Shown: positions 9,530-18,302, counted from the first letter of the stretch. The stretch: DNA of 53,639 bases from Sphingobium abikonense NBRC 16140 (GCF_001598335.1 NZ_BCYT01000022.1:1-53639); one strand, 5' to 3'. Made by a program: numbers and translations. The notes: generated by a model from the sequence alone, not told the origin.

Positions 9530-10453
9530 TCAGGTGTTCACCGTCATGAAGCGGTCGTTGAGCGCCTTTTCGTAGTAGAAGATGGCCTTGCCGGCGTTCT
9601 CTGCCTGCCACAGGCGCTGCGGATTGTCCGGATAATAAATGTAACCGCCGCTGAAGGTTTCGTTGCGGTTGCCCGAGGGATCGAAGAAGTAGATCGTCTG
9701 CCCGCGGGTGATCCCATGACGGGTCGGCCCGATATCCAGCGAAATATCGTAGCGGCTGATGATGTCGGCGGCATGGCCAACATCGTGCCAGGATTCCAGG
9801 TTGAACGAGGTATGGTGGATCTTACCGTCTTCGGGATAGCCTAAGAAGGCGACATCGTGTGCTTTGTTGCTGCAGCTAAGAAAGATGCCGAGCCGGGCGC
9901 CGCTGGTTTCATCGACCAGTTCCTCGGCGACTGAGAAATCAAGCGCATCGACAAAAATCTTGGCCGAACTGGCTATATCCACGCCGTTGAGCGCACAGTG
10001 ATCAAAGCGGGTGGCACGCATGCCACGTGGCTCCACGACCCAGACATCGGGGTTCTTGACGGCCGGACCGGTGGCCGACAGCGCCATCTCGGCGTAAAGT
10101 TCGAAGACGTGCTGTGTCGGCGTGTTAAACCGAATCTTGCGGCCTACACCGGGATCTTCCCCCGCCGGGATCACGTCGACATGGACACCGATATCGAGCA
10201 AGCGCTCGGTAAAATGGTCCAAGTCCGCGTCCTTGGCGACCTTGAAGCCCATCACATCCATGCCCGCCTGATCGGCCTCGCGAAGGATGATACTGTGACG
10301 ATCGAATTCGTCGAACGCCTGGAAAAAGGCCCGATCCCCCTCGCGATTGACGAAGTTTAGACCAATCCGGTCGCGGTAGTGGATAATGGCCTCGTCCAAG
10401 TCCAGAACCCTGAGCTGGACATAGCCAGGACGAATTACACCAGTCAAAGCCAT
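9530..10453 (-). CDS. xylE: Catechol 2,3-dioxygenase
   Basis: This 307-residue extradiol dioxygenase opens catechol at the 2,3 bond to give 2-hydroxymuconic semialdehyde. The iron ligands sit where expected for XylE: H152 (H153 in XylE), H214 and E265, the last in FDPSGNRNE. The C terminus GKAIFYYEKALNDRFMTV matches the TOL and Dmp enzymes. It is a two-domain type I extradiol enzyme for single-ring catechols, unlike the bicyclic type encoded at 17032-17931. It lies between the C-C hydrolase and the DUF336 gene. Confidence 0.97.
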   Translation of the reverse strand: MALTGVIRPGYVQLRVLDLDEAIIHYRDRIGLNFVNREGDRAFFQAFDEFDRHSIILREADQAGMDVMGFKVAKDADLDHFTERLLDIGVHVDVIPAGEDPGVGRKIRFNTPTQHVFELYAEMALSATGPAVKNPDVWVVEPRGMRATRFDHCALNGVDIASSAKIFVDALDFSVAEELVDETSGARLGIFLSCSNKAHDVAFLGYPEDGKIHHTSFNLESWHDVGHAADIISRYDISLDIGPTRHGITRGQTIYFFDPSGNRNETFSGGYIYYPDNPQRLWQAENAGKAIFYYEKALNDRFMTVNT

Positions 10454-10471
10454 GAAGAATCTCCTCTCCGA

Positions 10472-11323
10472 TCAGGCCTTGAGGCCATGCTTAAAGAACT
10501 CGGCAACCATCCGGTTGAAACTTGCCATCCGCTCGATCTGCACCCAGTGTCCGCATTCGGCGAACAGGTGCAGATCGGCCCGCTGCATCAGCGTGGCCAA
10601 GCGTACGGTAGAATCGAGCGGGATCACCTGATCGGCAATCCCGTGCAGGATCAAGGTCTCGTGCGCGATTGCGGCGATGTCCTCCTCGCGGCTGGCGAGC
10701 ATCGCCACGTTGGCCTGGCGGTCGGCGCCGCCGAACGTTGCATGATAGGGTTCATGTGCTTCGGGCCGGGCGCTGGCGACATAGCGCGACTGGATCAGAT
10801 CCTCCGTCAGGCGGCTGTGATCCCAGGCAAGGTACTTGAGCGATTCGCGCATGGCCTCAACTGACGGCACGTAGCCCCAAACCTTGTCGAGCGCAGGAGT
10901 AATCGGAAAGTTGAGCCCTGCAGGCCCCATCAGAACGGCGCGTTCCACCCGATCGGGGTGGGCAATCATGAATGCCAGCGTGATCCCGCCACCGAACGAG
11001 TTGCCGACCATCGAAATCTTGTCGATGCCCAATCCGTCGAGAAAACTGGCGAGCTGATCGACCCAGACCTGCTTGTCTTCGATCCGGCCCTTGCTGTCCG
11101 AATAGCCGAAACCGAACATGTCGGGCGCGATGACCCGGAAATCCTGAGCAAGAACCGGAATGTTCAGGCGCCAGTTGGCCCATGCAGTCACGCCAGGCCC
11201 GGAACCATGAACCAACAGGACCGGATCGCCCTCGCCGACGTCATGATAATTGGTCGAGCTTCCGCCGATGACGAACGAATTGGCGATTTCCGGTCGGCTC
11301 GTGTCCAATGTCGCGCTTGCCAT
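10472..11323 (-). CDS. xylF: 2-Hydroxymuconic semialdehyde hydrolase
   Basis: This 283-residue alpha/beta hydrolase cleaves the C-C bond of the ring-fission product (or its methyl analogues) to hydroxypentadienoate and a small acid. The nucleophile S109 lies in GNSFGGG, with D231 in HGIADQV and H259 in ECGHW as the likely triad, and HGSGPGV near residue 40 supplies the oxyanion region. I use the ATG at 11323; a frame open to 11416 would add 31 residues without family support and run into the promoter region. It is the first gene of the second minus-strand unit, downstream of a terminator and a promoter-like motif. Confidence 0.93.
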   Translation of the reverse strand: MASATLDTSRPEIANSFVIGGSSTNYHDVGEGDPVLLVHGSGPGVTAWANWRLNIPVLAQDFRVIAPDMFGFGYSDSKGRIEDKQVWVDQLASFLDGLGIDKISMVGNSFGGGITLAFMIAHPDRVERAVLMGPAGLNFPITPALDKVWGYVPSVEAMRESLKYLAWDHSRLTEDLIQSRYVASARPEAHEPYHATFGGADRQANVAMLASREEDIAAIAHETLILHGIADQVIPLDSTVRLATLMQRADLHLFAECGHWVQIERMASFNRMVAEFFKHGLKA

Positions 11324-11397
11324 GATAGCCAACCAGTCCTTTCCCGCTTCGTTGATTTTGTATCCACATGGTGTCGGGACCGAGTCGGCGAACTGAC

Positions 11398-11423
11398 ACC
11401 TTACAGTAGCTTTCATTGCACTA
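11398..11423 (-). promoter_or_regulatory. Possible promoter/operator for the meta operon
   Basis: On the minus strand TAGTGCAATG (11423 to 11414) resembles the TTGCACAATG element found at other promoters here, and TAAGGT (11403 to 11398) resembles their -10 boxes. The spacing is short (14 bases), so this is the weakest member of the set. It falls between the terminator after the GST gene and the hydrolase gene, where a promoter is expected. A CGCATTGG block at 11431-11438 is also shared with the 47.4 kb site. Confidence 0.4.
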
Positions 11424-11448
11424 TTTCAAACGCATTGGCAAATAAAGA

Positions 11449-11484
11449 ATGCGGCGAGGCGGCAGAAATCGCCGCCTCGCGCAT
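11449..11484 (-). terminator. Terminator between GST gene and meta operon
   Basis: A perfect 10-base-pair GC-rich stem (11454-11463 with 11471-11480) with a 7-base loop is extended by a further ATGC/GCAT pairing past one bulged G. On the minus strand it is followed by a T-rich stretch, ATTCTTTATT. It lies directly after the GST stop codon and splits the minus-strand genes into two transcription units. Confidence 0.8.
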
Positions 11485-11490
11485 GCCCGA

Positions 11491-12096
11491 TCAGACGAGC
11501 CCTTCGGCCTTGAGTGCTGCGCCAACCGACGGGCGCTGCGCGATCCGGCCGCAATAAGCACCAAGGTTGGGATAGGCGCTCATGTCGATCCCGACATGGG
11601 CCGGCCAGCCCAGCATCACGAACAGATAGATGTCGGCGACGCTGAATTCAGAACCGGCATAGTGTTCCTTGTCCAAAAGTTCCTTGTCCAGCGCACCCAG
11701 ATGATTCTTGACGGCGGTCGAGGCCGCGAGCTTTGCTTCGTCGCTGCTGCCGGGTGTGAAAAGCGGTACGAACGCCTTGTGGAATTCCGACCCCAGAAAA
11801 CTCAGTCGGCTGATCAGGCGGTAACGCTCCAACGTGCCATCACGAGGCGCCAGGGCCGCGTCTGGCTTCTGATCGGCGATGTAGAGCAGGATCGCAGGAT
11901 TTTCAGTCAGGGTTTCGCCACTGTCGAGGGTCAGCGCAGGAACTTTGCCTGACGGATTGACCGTCAGGAAATCGTCTCCGGTCTCTACCTTGCGGGTCGC
12001 CAGATCGACCTTCACCGCATCGAACGCCGCACCGGTTTCGCGCAGGGCAATATGCGGTGCGAGCGAGCAGGCACCAGGGCTAATGAACAGCTTCAT
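11491..12096 (-). CDS. bphK: Glutathione S-transferase (BphK-type, beta class)
   Basis: This 201-residue protein has the beta-class GST signature SPGACSL with Cys-10, the NPSGKVPAL segment that binds glutathione, and the C-terminal SVADIYLFVMLGW block seen in BphK. BphK-type enzymes are common in biphenyl and PAH operons of sphingomonads, where they can remove halogens from ring-cleavage products or protect against reactive intermediates; the role here is not shown by sequence. The ATG at 12096 has AAGGAG seven bases upstream. It closes the first minus-strand unit. Confidence 0.9.
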   Translation of the reverse strand: MKLFISPGACSLAPHIALRETGAAFDAVKVDLATRKVETGDDFLTVNPSGKVPALTLDSGETLTENPAILLYIADQKPDAALAPRDGTLERYRLISRLSFLGSEFHKAFVPLFTPGSSDEAKLAASTAVKNHLGALDKELLDKEHYAGSEFSVADIYLFVMLGWPAHVGIDMSAYPNLGAYCGRIAQRPSVGAALKAEGLV

Positions 12097-12138
12097 GGAT
12101 AGTCTCCTTTTGGGCAAACCAGGAAATGCGGGATCGGC

Positions 12139-12627
12139 TCAGATCGGGGTCGCCAACAGGGTGGCGATTCGCAGCGTGTCGTAGATGCAGGTCCGGCTCT
12201 TCAGACGAACGGTTCCACCGCTAAGATCGAACCAGTCGACATATTTGCCGGCATTGTAGATACGCGTTTCACCATCGTTACGGGTCTGGAAGACGACATA
12301 GCTGGCTTCAGCAGAAACCTGGTTGCCTTCCGCGCCGGTGATCACCGCACGCCCGATCAGGTGCCGGTTGAAATGTTCGGGGAAGACGTTTGCCTTGCGC
12401 AGCGCGACAACCCGATCCGCCAGCATCCCTTTGCTGTCGCAATACATCACAGCTGCGGGCAAGCCGTTATCGACATTCTCGCGCGCGATCACCTGGTACA
12501 GGCAATCGTCAACGAACAGCGTAGGCCATTGCTCGAGCCGGTCATCATCAAGGCAAAGCCCGTAAGCCGCGTTGAAATCGTCGATCGCACTTTGCGCGAC
12601 TTGCGCTACTTCGGCTGCAACGCTCAT
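12139..12627 (-). CDS. Salicylate hydroxylase-type Rieske oxygenase, beta subunit
   Basis: This 162-residue protein is a small (beta) subunit of the ring-hydroxylating oxygenase family, which has an NTF2-like fold and helps assemble the alpha3beta3 hexamer. It shares DDDRLEQWP, DSKGMLADRVVALRKANVFPEH and the NAGKYVD segment with the second beta subunit at 18302-18790, so the two are paralogues. The gene overlaps the alpha subunit stop by four bases (ATGA). The pair resembles the AndAc/AndAd and sphingomonad BphA1c/BphA2c group, whose members turn salicylate into catechol or anthranilate into catechol. Confidence 0.88.
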   Translation of the reverse strand: MSVAAEVAQVAQSAIDDFNAAYGLCLDDDRLEQWPTLFVDDCLYQVIARENVDNGLPAAVMYCDSKGMLADRVVALRKANVFPEHFNRHLIGRAVITGAEGNQVSAEASYVVFQTRNDGETRIYNAGKYVDWFDLSGGTVRLKSRTCIYDTLRIATLLATPI

Positions 12628-13904
12628 GCCCGGCCCTCCGCTGCGAGATCGGCCAAGGCATTGCCCATCAGCCCGAGATAGCCCTTCCAGAACCCGCGCA
12701 CGGAATTTTCATCCATACCCATCGGGGCGTATGACGGTCGGACATCGTCCCCGCCCATCTCGACAAAGCTGCGCTTGCCTTCGGCACCGATCGTGCCCTG
12801 CTGGCACAGTTCGACCGCTTCGCCGTCTTCCATCGAAATCAACCCAGACGGTCCAACCAGGTTGAGGTTGCGAAGGCGGTGGCGAGTCGTTTCATCATCA
12901 TCGTCGGCATAGCCGAAATAGGTCCAGACCAGCTCGGTCTTGTCGGTCCCGTGGGGCACGATCTGCCTGGTGGCGAGGGTGTTCTGGATCTGCTGGACAA
13001 CGACAGACGGGAAGATCGACTGGATGTGCAGTCCGACATCATCAGCGATCTCCGGGCGGAATGCCAGCAGGCGCTCGTCCTGCAACTTGGCCTCACCCTG
13101 CATCTCGCGGTTGGCCTCGTCACCGAACGAGCCGTAGTCGACATCGCCCTTGGGCTTAGACACGGTAAAGACGGTGTGGTAGCCCTCGTCCGAAACCAGA
13201 CCCGCGCTTTCCTGGCTCTGGCGGTAGATGCCGAAAGTGGGATAGAACAGGTGCAACAGACCGCCGTGGTAGCTGTCACGACTGTTTTCCGAATAGAGCT
13301 TCCAGTTGCCGGCCATGAACTGTCGCGCATAGCCCAGAACCTTGACCGGGCGCTGGAAGACGCGCTGAATGTATTTGCGCATCACTGGACCCAGAAAGTC
13401 GTCGAGCGGGGCGATGGTCGGGTTGAAGGTGCCGAACACGAGGCCGCCGAATGTCTCGACCCGCAACCGCTCCAGCGAATGCTCGGCCATATTGAATTCC
13501 TTCGAATAGCCGCCCACGCCTTTCAGCCCCCGCCGGAACGGCACGCCGACAAGCGCACCGGTCGCGTCGTAGGCCCACTGGTGATAGACGCAGACGAACG
13601 CCCCGTCGGCCTGGTTGCCACGCAGCGAGCGGCACACGGTTGCGCCCTTGTGGGCGCAGCGATTTACCCAGGCATGGATGGTGCCATCGGTTGCCCGCGT
13701 CACCACCACCGGAGTATTGCCGACATGGGTCGAACGGAAATCGCCGCTGTTGGCCAGCTCGGCTTCGAGGCCGAGGTAGCACCAGGTCTGTCCGCGAAAG
13801 ATGTTTTCCTGTTCGGCAGTGAAGATCGCTTGGCTGTGATAGACTGCGTAATCGACCGCAGTCGGCTCCGACCCCGCGGCGACGGGCATGGTTTCGGCGT
13901 TCAT
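12624..13904 (-). CDS. Salicylate 1-hydroxylase-type Rieske oxygenase, alpha subunit
   Basis: This 426-residue catalytic subunit has a Rieske cluster motif, C83/H85 and C105/H108, and the mononuclear iron region GNWKLYSEN followed by D210, H213 and H218. It groups by motif with anthranilate 1,2-dioxygenase and the three-component salicylate 1-hydroxylases of sphingomonads, with GVPFRRGLKG and QIQNTLATRQ as family blocks. Salicylate to catechol would feed the meta operon directly downstream, which is why I favour that substrate; anthranilate remains possible. Electrons would come from the Rieske ferredoxin at 17976-18302 and the reductase at 48-1088, since none is encoded beside it. Confidence 0.88.
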   Translation of the reverse strand: MNAETMPVAAGSEPTAVDYAVYHSQAIFTAEQENIFRGQTWCYLGLEAELANSGDFRSTHVGNTPVVVTRATDGTIHAWVNRCAHKGATVCRSLRGNQADGAFVCVYHQWAYDATGALVGVPFRRGLKGVGGYSKEFNMAEHSLERLRVETFGGLVFGTFNPTIAPLDDFLGPVMRKYIQRVFQRPVKVLGYARQFMAGNWKLYSENSRDSYHGGLLHLFYPTFGIYRQSQESAGLVSDEGYHTVFTVSKPKGDVDYGSFGDEANREMQGEAKLQDERLLAFRPEIADDVGLHIQSIFPSVVVQQIQNTLATRQIVPHGTDKTELVWTYFGYADDDDETTRHRLRNLNLVGPSGLISMEDGEAVELCQQGTIGAEGKRSFVEMGGDDVRPSYAPMGMDENSVRGFWKGYLGLMGNALADLAAEGRA

Positions 13905-13914
13905 GGTCTTCTCC

Positions 13915-14907
13915 CTAAGCTTGTTCGAAACCGCGGCCCGAAGCGAGTCGTCCGCAAGTGCGCATCGCGCTCAGCATCATCGCGGCATCGGCCTTGCCGG
14001 TACCGACGATGTCGTAGGCGGTGCCATGGGCCACCGACATGTGCAGGTACGGCGGCCCCATGATGATCACGCTATTGCCCGAAAAGCCCCAGGTCTTGAC
14101 CGCGATGTGGCCCTGATCGTGGAACATCGCCAGGACCATGTCGTAGCGACCCTCGATGCAGTGGCGGAAGACCGAGTCAGGCGCGATAGGCCCTTCGACA
14201 TCGATGCCCCTTGCCCGCGCGGCTTCAATCCCAGGCGCAATTTCAAGGCGATCCTCGTCGCCCATGGCATGTGGGTTGAGACCGGCAACCGCGATCCGCG
14301 GTTGGGCGATGCCCCACGATTGCATGGCCTCGTGCAGTTGCCCCACCGCCGTGGCGACGAGATCGGCTGAAATGACGTCGATCACTTGCCGCAGCGACAT
14401 GTGGTCGGTGAGATGCGCAACCCTGAGCGGCCCGGTCAGCAGCACCAGATAGCTTTCGCCCGGGGTCGGGCTGATGACCCTGTCGAGCTTCTTGGCAAGT
14501 TTAAGCGAACCAGTGCTGATCGGCCCCATGATCGTGGCGGCGAAAGAACCGTCGCGGGCCAACGCGTCGAGCTCATCCAGCCATTGCGCGGTGGCGTGCC
14601 CGGCGGCCTCGGTGTCCTCGCCCAGGGGCAGAACGCCATCGGGCAGCGCGCCGGTATCGATGACGTCGATGATCGCGGGATCGTCGCTGGGTTTTTCGAA
14701 GCCGCGCATCACCCGCAGCCGTGCCTTGGTGCCAGTGAAATCGAGCGCCCGCTCTACCGCCGCAGCAGACCCGACCAGCACGGGGATCGAATCCGTGTGT
14801 ACGGCACCGTCGGCCAGCGCCCTGACAGCCACTTCGGGTCCGATCCCGGCGGGATCACCGATCATCGTCCCCACGACGGGGCGCACCCGCTCAGAGGCTG
14901 TAGACAT
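13915..14907 (-). CDS. PdxA-family dehydrogenase (TphB-like dihydrodiol carboxylate dehydrogenase)
   Basis: This 330-residue protein has the PdxA fold signatures: GDPAGIGPE at 17-25, the metal-binding histidines H165 in AHLTDHMSLR, H213 in GLNPHAMG and H263 in MFHDQGHIAVK. PdxA itself acts in vitamin B6 synthesis, but TphB, from terephthalate operons, is a family member that oxidises and decarboxylates a carboxylated dihydrodiol. Its place between a benzoate-type dioxygenase and a salicylate hydroxylase-type oxygenase, overlapping the beta subunit by 17 bases, supports the second role: rearomatising the carboxy-diol made by the benzoate-type dioxygenase. The substrate cannot be read from the sequence. 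Confidence 0.8.
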   Translation of the reverse strand: MSTASERVRPVVGTMIGDPAGIGPEVAVRALADGAVHTDSIPVLVGSAAAVERALDFTGTKARLRVMRGFEKPSDDPAIIDVIDTGALPDGVLPLGEDTEAAGHATAQWLDELDALARDGSFAATIMGPISTGSLKLAKKLDRVISPTPGESYLVLLTGPLRVAHLTDHMSLRQVIDVISADLVATAVGQLHEAMQSWGIAQPRIAVAGLNPHAMGDEDRLEIAPGIEAARARGIDVEGPIAPDSVFRHCIEGRYDMVLAMFHDQGHIAVKTWGFSGNSVIIMGPPYLHMSVAHGTAYDIVGTGKADAAMMLSAMRTCGRLASGRGFEQA

Positions 14908-15385
14908 CGGCTACTTCTTGGAACAGATCGGTGACGACAACCGTCTTCTTGCGGCGGATCACGAACGAATCATCCCGAGGTTCGAGATCATAGAAGGCCC
15001 ACCCGCTGAGAGTGGCGACTTTGCCTTCCAGCACCGAAACCGTGGTCCAAGACGTCCGCGCATGCACCTGGTCATCGCTCTCCTCAGCAGACAGCAGGGA
15101 GAACTGGTGAACCGTGCGTGGCTGCGGCGTGCTCGCCGCCGAGCGCCGGGTCCTGATCCGGAACACCCGATCCTCAAGCCCGCCCCGGTTGGGATAGTAG
15201 ATCAGCGAGACTTCGTTCTGCGGATCCGCAGTCGGCCGTTCGTGATCGTCCCAGGCTGGAACCCAGTATTCCGCCTCTTCGTGATAGAGCGCCAGCCAGG
15301 CATCCCAGTCCTTGTCGTCAAGCGCCATGGCTTCCTGACCGATGAAGCGGGAAACCGCCAGCCAGCGCGAATGGAATGCGGTCAT
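14891..15385 (-). CDS. Benzoate-type Rieske dioxygenase, beta subunit
   Basis: This 164-residue small subunit shows the BenB/XylY/AntB features: an early acidic stretch with YHEEAEYWVPAW and the segment PQNEVSLIYYPNRGGLEDRVFRI. It helps form the alpha3beta3 oxygenase. It overlaps the alpha subunit stop by four bases (ATGA) and the PdxA-type gene by 17 bases, so all three proteins are probably made in matched amounts. Confidence 0.9.
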   Translation of the reverse strand: MTAFHSRWLAVSRFIGQEAMALDDKDWDAWLALYHEEAEYWVPAWDDHERPTADPQNEVSLIYYPNRGGLEDRVFRIRTRRSAASTPQPRTVHQFSLLSAEESDDQVHARTSWTTVSVLEGKVATLSGWAFYDLEPRDDSFVIRRKKTVVVTDLFQEVADVYSL

Positions 15386-16800
15386 CGTGCCTTCTCCAGT
15401 GAACGCTCAAGGAAGGCGGCAAGCTCGCTGCACTCGCTGTCGATGGCCTTTTCCATGAGCGTGAGCCATTCGTCATGGATCGCCACATAGAGGCCTTCGT
15501 CGGCAACCGCCGGGCTGCTCAGCACCACATTGAAATCGAGCGGCTCGCCGAACTTGCCCGGGCCGGTGTCCCAGCGCGTCGAACCGCGCGACATCTCGTT
15601 GTAGCGGCCTTCGCCGGCGCCATACCCGGTCTGGCAGTTGTTGAATTCGGTCAGGTCGTCCGGGGTCGCCATGCCGGTCGAATTGAAGAAATCCTCATAC
15701 TGACGCAGCCGCAGGGCCCGCGCCTCGGGGCTTTCGCCGACCGGGGCGATGCACACCGTGCTGACTTCGGTCTCATCCAGGGCCAGCGGCTGGATGATGC
15801 GGATCTGCGTGCTGGTCTGGTCCATCAGGAAGACGTTGGGAAACAGCTGCAGGTTACGGATGCGCTTGTTCATCCACTTGGCCTTTTCGGCGCCGTAGGA
15901 CTCTTCGAGCCAGTCGATGATCTCGAAATTGGGGCGATCCATGAAGTTGGCATAGTCGGCCCACAACACCGTGTGTCCGTTGTGGAACGAGAACGACCCG
16001 CCATCGCGCGCGGTGAAGCCATTGAAGCTAATCGCCTTGGTTTCGTTCTTCGAAATGCCTTCGACGCGGCGCTGAACCGTCATGAAGTAGTTGGCATGCG
16101 TGGTCATGACGTGATAGCCGTCGAGCCCGTTCTCGACCTGCATCTTCCAGTTGCCGTGATAGCGGTAGCGGTTGGTTCCGGGCAAAACTTCCATTGCGCC
16201 GGACTTCGACTGGTCCACCAGGATATCGATGAAATCCCGCGCGCCGGCGAGGTGATCGACCAGCGGGACGACATCGGCGGAGAGGCTGGCAAAAATGAAG
16301 CCGCGGTAGCTTTCCACCCGGGCGACCGGTTGAAGCCCGAAATCGGCGCGATTGAATGCCTCCGGATAGCCCCCGATGCTCTCATCGGTGACGTCCAGCA
16401 GGTCGCCCCCGGACGAGAACGTCCAACCATGAAACGGGCACATGTGGTTGCGCTTGTTGCCGGCCCGCTCGCGGCACAGGCGCGCGCCACGGTGCGAACA
16501 GGCATTCACGAAGGCGCCGACATCGCCGGACTTGTCCCGGGTTACAAGGATGGGGACGCGGCCGATTTTCGTGGTGATGAAATCGTTCGGCTTGGAAACC
16601 TGGCTCTCGTGCGCGAGGTAGACCCAGTTCCGTTCGAAGATGTACTTCATCTCGAGCTCAAACAGCGCAGCTTCGGTGAAAGCGGCGCGGTCCAGCTGGA
16701 AGATCCCGCGCTCGTGATCCTTCTTGAGCCAAGCGCGCATGCGCCCTTTCAAGCCCTGCAAGTCGGCAATCCTGCCGCCGATTTTATCATTGAGTTCCAT
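15382..16800 (-). CDS. Benzoate/toluate-type Rieske dioxygenase, alpha subunit
   Basis: This 472-residue catalytic subunit carries the Rieske ligands C101/H103 and C121/H124 and the iron site NWKMQVENGLDGYHVMTTH with D227, H230 and H235. It belongs with BenA, XylX, AntA and CbdC, which add both oxygen atoms at C1 and C2 of a benzoate, and these enzymes take electrons directly from a BenC-like reductase such as the one at 48-1088. The ATG at 16800 has AGAGGA upstream; a longer frame to 16866 runs into the divergent promoter and has no family match. It is the first gene of the minus-strand unit. There is no BenD-type SDR next to it; a PdxA-type enzyme takes that place. Confidence 0.9.
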   Translation of the reverse strand: MELNDKIGGRIADLQGLKGRMRAWLKKDHERGIFQLDRAAFTEAALFELEMKYIFERNWVYLAHESQVSKPNDFITTKIGRVPILVTRDKSGDVGAFVNACSHRGARLCRERAGNKRNHMCPFHGWTFSSGGDLLDVTDESIGGYPEAFNRADFGLQPVARVESYRGFIFASLSADVVPLVDHLAGARDFIDILVDQSKSGAMEVLPGTNRYRYHGNWKMQVENGLDGYHVMTTHANYFMTVQRRVEGISKNETKAISFNGFTARDGGSFSFHNGHTVLWADYANFMDRPNFEIIDWLEESYGAEKAKWMNKRIRNLQLFPNVFLMDQTSTQIRIIQPLALDETEVSTVCIAPVGESPEARALRLRQYEDFFNSTGMATPDDLTEFNNCQTGYGAGEGRYNEMSRGSTRWDTGPGKFGEPLDFNVVLSSPAVADEGLYVAIHDEWLTLMEKAIDSECSELAAFLERSLEKAR

Positions 16801-16868
16801 CGATCCTCTCCCGTTCTGTGCGTCGGGCACCCAATACCATCCGCGAATCAACCGCAGATGGCACACGG

Positions 16869-16930
16869 TGATTACCTCATCCCATCATTTCGTGCAACGT
16901 ATTGCACAATGAAAAACGTTCTGGTAGGTA
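16869..16930. promoter_or_regulatory. Divergent promoter with perfect operator palindrome
   Basis: A perfect inverted repeat GTGCAA-CGTA-TTGCAC lies at 16892-16907. Each arm provides TTGCAC as a -35-like box on one strand. On the plus strand it is followed after 17 bases by TAGGTA (16925-16930), towards the extradiol dioxygenase. On the minus strand it is followed after 17 bases by TAATCA (16874 to 16869), towards the benzoate-type dioxygenase. A dimeric regulator bound here would control both directions at once. The plus-strand half closely resembles the 47.4 kb promoter. Confidence 0.6.
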
Positions 16931-17031
16931 GTGGGTCAGAAATGGCTGAAACCGGCGGCTCGAATCGAAGCAAGGTTGCCAGCAAATCGCAAAATGGCCC
17001 TGTTTTGGGGTGAATTGGGAGAGTTTGAACT

Positions 17032-17931
17032 ATGTCGGTCGTCACCGAACTCGGCTATCTTGGTCTTTCCGTTTCCGATCTCGCTGCCTGGCGCGCTTAC
17101 GCCGCCGAAGTCGCCGGCATGGAAGTCGTCGATGAAGGCGAAGGGGATCGGCTCTATCTGCGGATGGACCTTTGGCATCACCGCATCGTTCTGCACGCTG
17201 ATGGCAGCGATGACCTGGCCTACATGGGCTGGCGCGTGGCCGGGCCGCAGGAATTCGCCGCGATGCAGGAAAAGCTGAGCGCGGCGGGAATCCCCTTCAC
17301 CGTGGGCACCGAAGCCGAAGCGCGCGAGCGCCGCGTTCTCGGGCTACTCAAGCTGGCCGATCCGGGCGGCAATCCGACCGAGATCTTCTTCGGCCCCCAG
17401 GTCGATACGCACAAGCCGTTTCATCCTGGCCGTCCGATGTTCGGCAAGTTCCTGACCGGATCGCAAGGCGTTGGGCACTGCATTCTGCGCCAGGACGATG
17501 TCGAGGCGGCGGCTCGTTTCTATGAACTGCTGGGTCTGCGCGGTTCAGTCGAATACCACCTTCATCTGCCGAACGGCATGGTTGCCCAGCCCTACTTCAT
17601 GCACTGCAACGAACGACAGCATTCTGTTGCTTTCGGTCTTGGGCCGATGGAAAAGCGCATCAATCACCTGATGTTCGAATACACCGAACTCGATGATCTC
17701 GGCATGGCCCATGACGTTGTGCGTGCGAAGAAGATTGACGTCGCGCTCCAGTTGGGCAAGCACGCCAACGACCAGGCCCTGACGTTTTACTGCGCTAACC
17801 CGTCGGGTTGGCTGTGGGAATTTGGCTGGGGTGCGCGCCAGGCGCCGAGCCAGCAGGAATACTACACCCGTGACATCTTCGGTCATGGCAACGAGGCTGC
17901 TGGTTACGGAATGGACGTTCCGCTGCTGTGA
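17032..17931 (+). CDS. Bicyclic extradiol dioxygenase (2,3-dihydroxybiphenyl / 1,2-dihydroxynaphthalene type)
   Basis: This 299-residue two-domain vicinal oxygen chelate enzyme opens a catechol ring that carries a second ring. The iron ligands are H149 in GVGHC, H212 in INHLMFE and E263 in WLWEFGW, matching H146, H210 and E260 of BphC. HCNERQHS and the LGKHAND block are typical of BphC/NahC. The NahD-like isomerase in the same operon favours a dihydroxynaphthalene-type substrate; tetralin-pathway ThnC enzymes belong to the same group. GGGAGAG lies before the ATG. It is the first gene of the plus-strand unit from the divergent promoter. Confidence 0.9.
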   Translation: MSVVTELGYLGLSVSDLAAWRAYAAEVAGMEVVDEGEGDRLYLRMDLWHHRIVLHADGSDDLAYMGWRVAGPQEFAAMQEKLSAAGIPFTVGTEAEARERRVLGLLKLADPGGNPTEIFFGPQVDTHKPFHPGRPMFGKFLTGSQGVGHCILRQDDVEAAARFYELLGLRGSVEYHLHLPNGMVAQPYFMHCNERQHSVAFGLGPMEKRINHLMFEYTELDDLGMAHDVVRAKKIDVALQLGKHANDQALTFYCANPSGWLWEFGWGARQAPSQQEYYTRDIFGHGNEAAGYGMDVPLL

Positions 17932-17975
17932 CAATCTTCGTGTAAATCAATTCTTGACAGGAAAACAACCCCATC

Positions 17976-18302
17976 ATGTCGAACCAATTGCGCCTTTGTG
18001 AAGTTGCCGGCGTAAAAGACGGCGAGCCGGTCGCGGCGTTCGCCGAAGGAATGCCCGCCCTCGCAGTATATAATGTTGATGGCGAGATTTTCGTTACCGA
18101 CAATCTTTGCACTCACGGCAATGCCATGCTGACCGACGGATATCAGGATGGCGACATCATCGAGTGTCCGTTCCATGGCGGCTCGTTCGACATCAAGACC
18201 GGCGCAGCCAAGGCCTTTCCCTGCCAAGTGGCGATCGCGTCCTATCCGGTCGAAATCGAGGATGGTTGGGTCTGCATCACGAAGCCCGAAGGAGCAGCCT
18301 GA
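17976..18302 (+). CDS. Rieske [2Fe-2S] ferredoxin for ring-hydroxylating oxygenases
   Basis: This 108-residue soluble electron carrier has the Rieske motif C45-T-H47 and C64-PF-H67 and the length of BphA3/NahAb/AndAb. It shuttles electrons from a reductase to three-component oxygenases. It is followed at once (one-base overlap) by a beta subunit and then an alpha subunit, so its main partner is probably the oxygenase at 18302-20077. As the only Rieske ferredoxin in the window it may also serve the related oxygenase at 12-14 kb. Confidence 0.93.
   Translation: MSNQLRLCEVAGVKDGEPVAAFAEGMPALAVYNVDGEIFVTDNLCTHGNAMLTDGYQDGDIIECPFHGGSFDIKTGAAKAFPCQVAIASYPVEIEDGWVCITKPEGAA

Noticed and set aside
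13915..14907. Annotation as 4-hydroxythreonine-4-phosphate dehydrogenase of vitamin B6 synthesis
   Set aside because: The fold matches, but the position between Rieske oxygenase genes with coding overlap favours the TphB-type diol dehydrogenase role.
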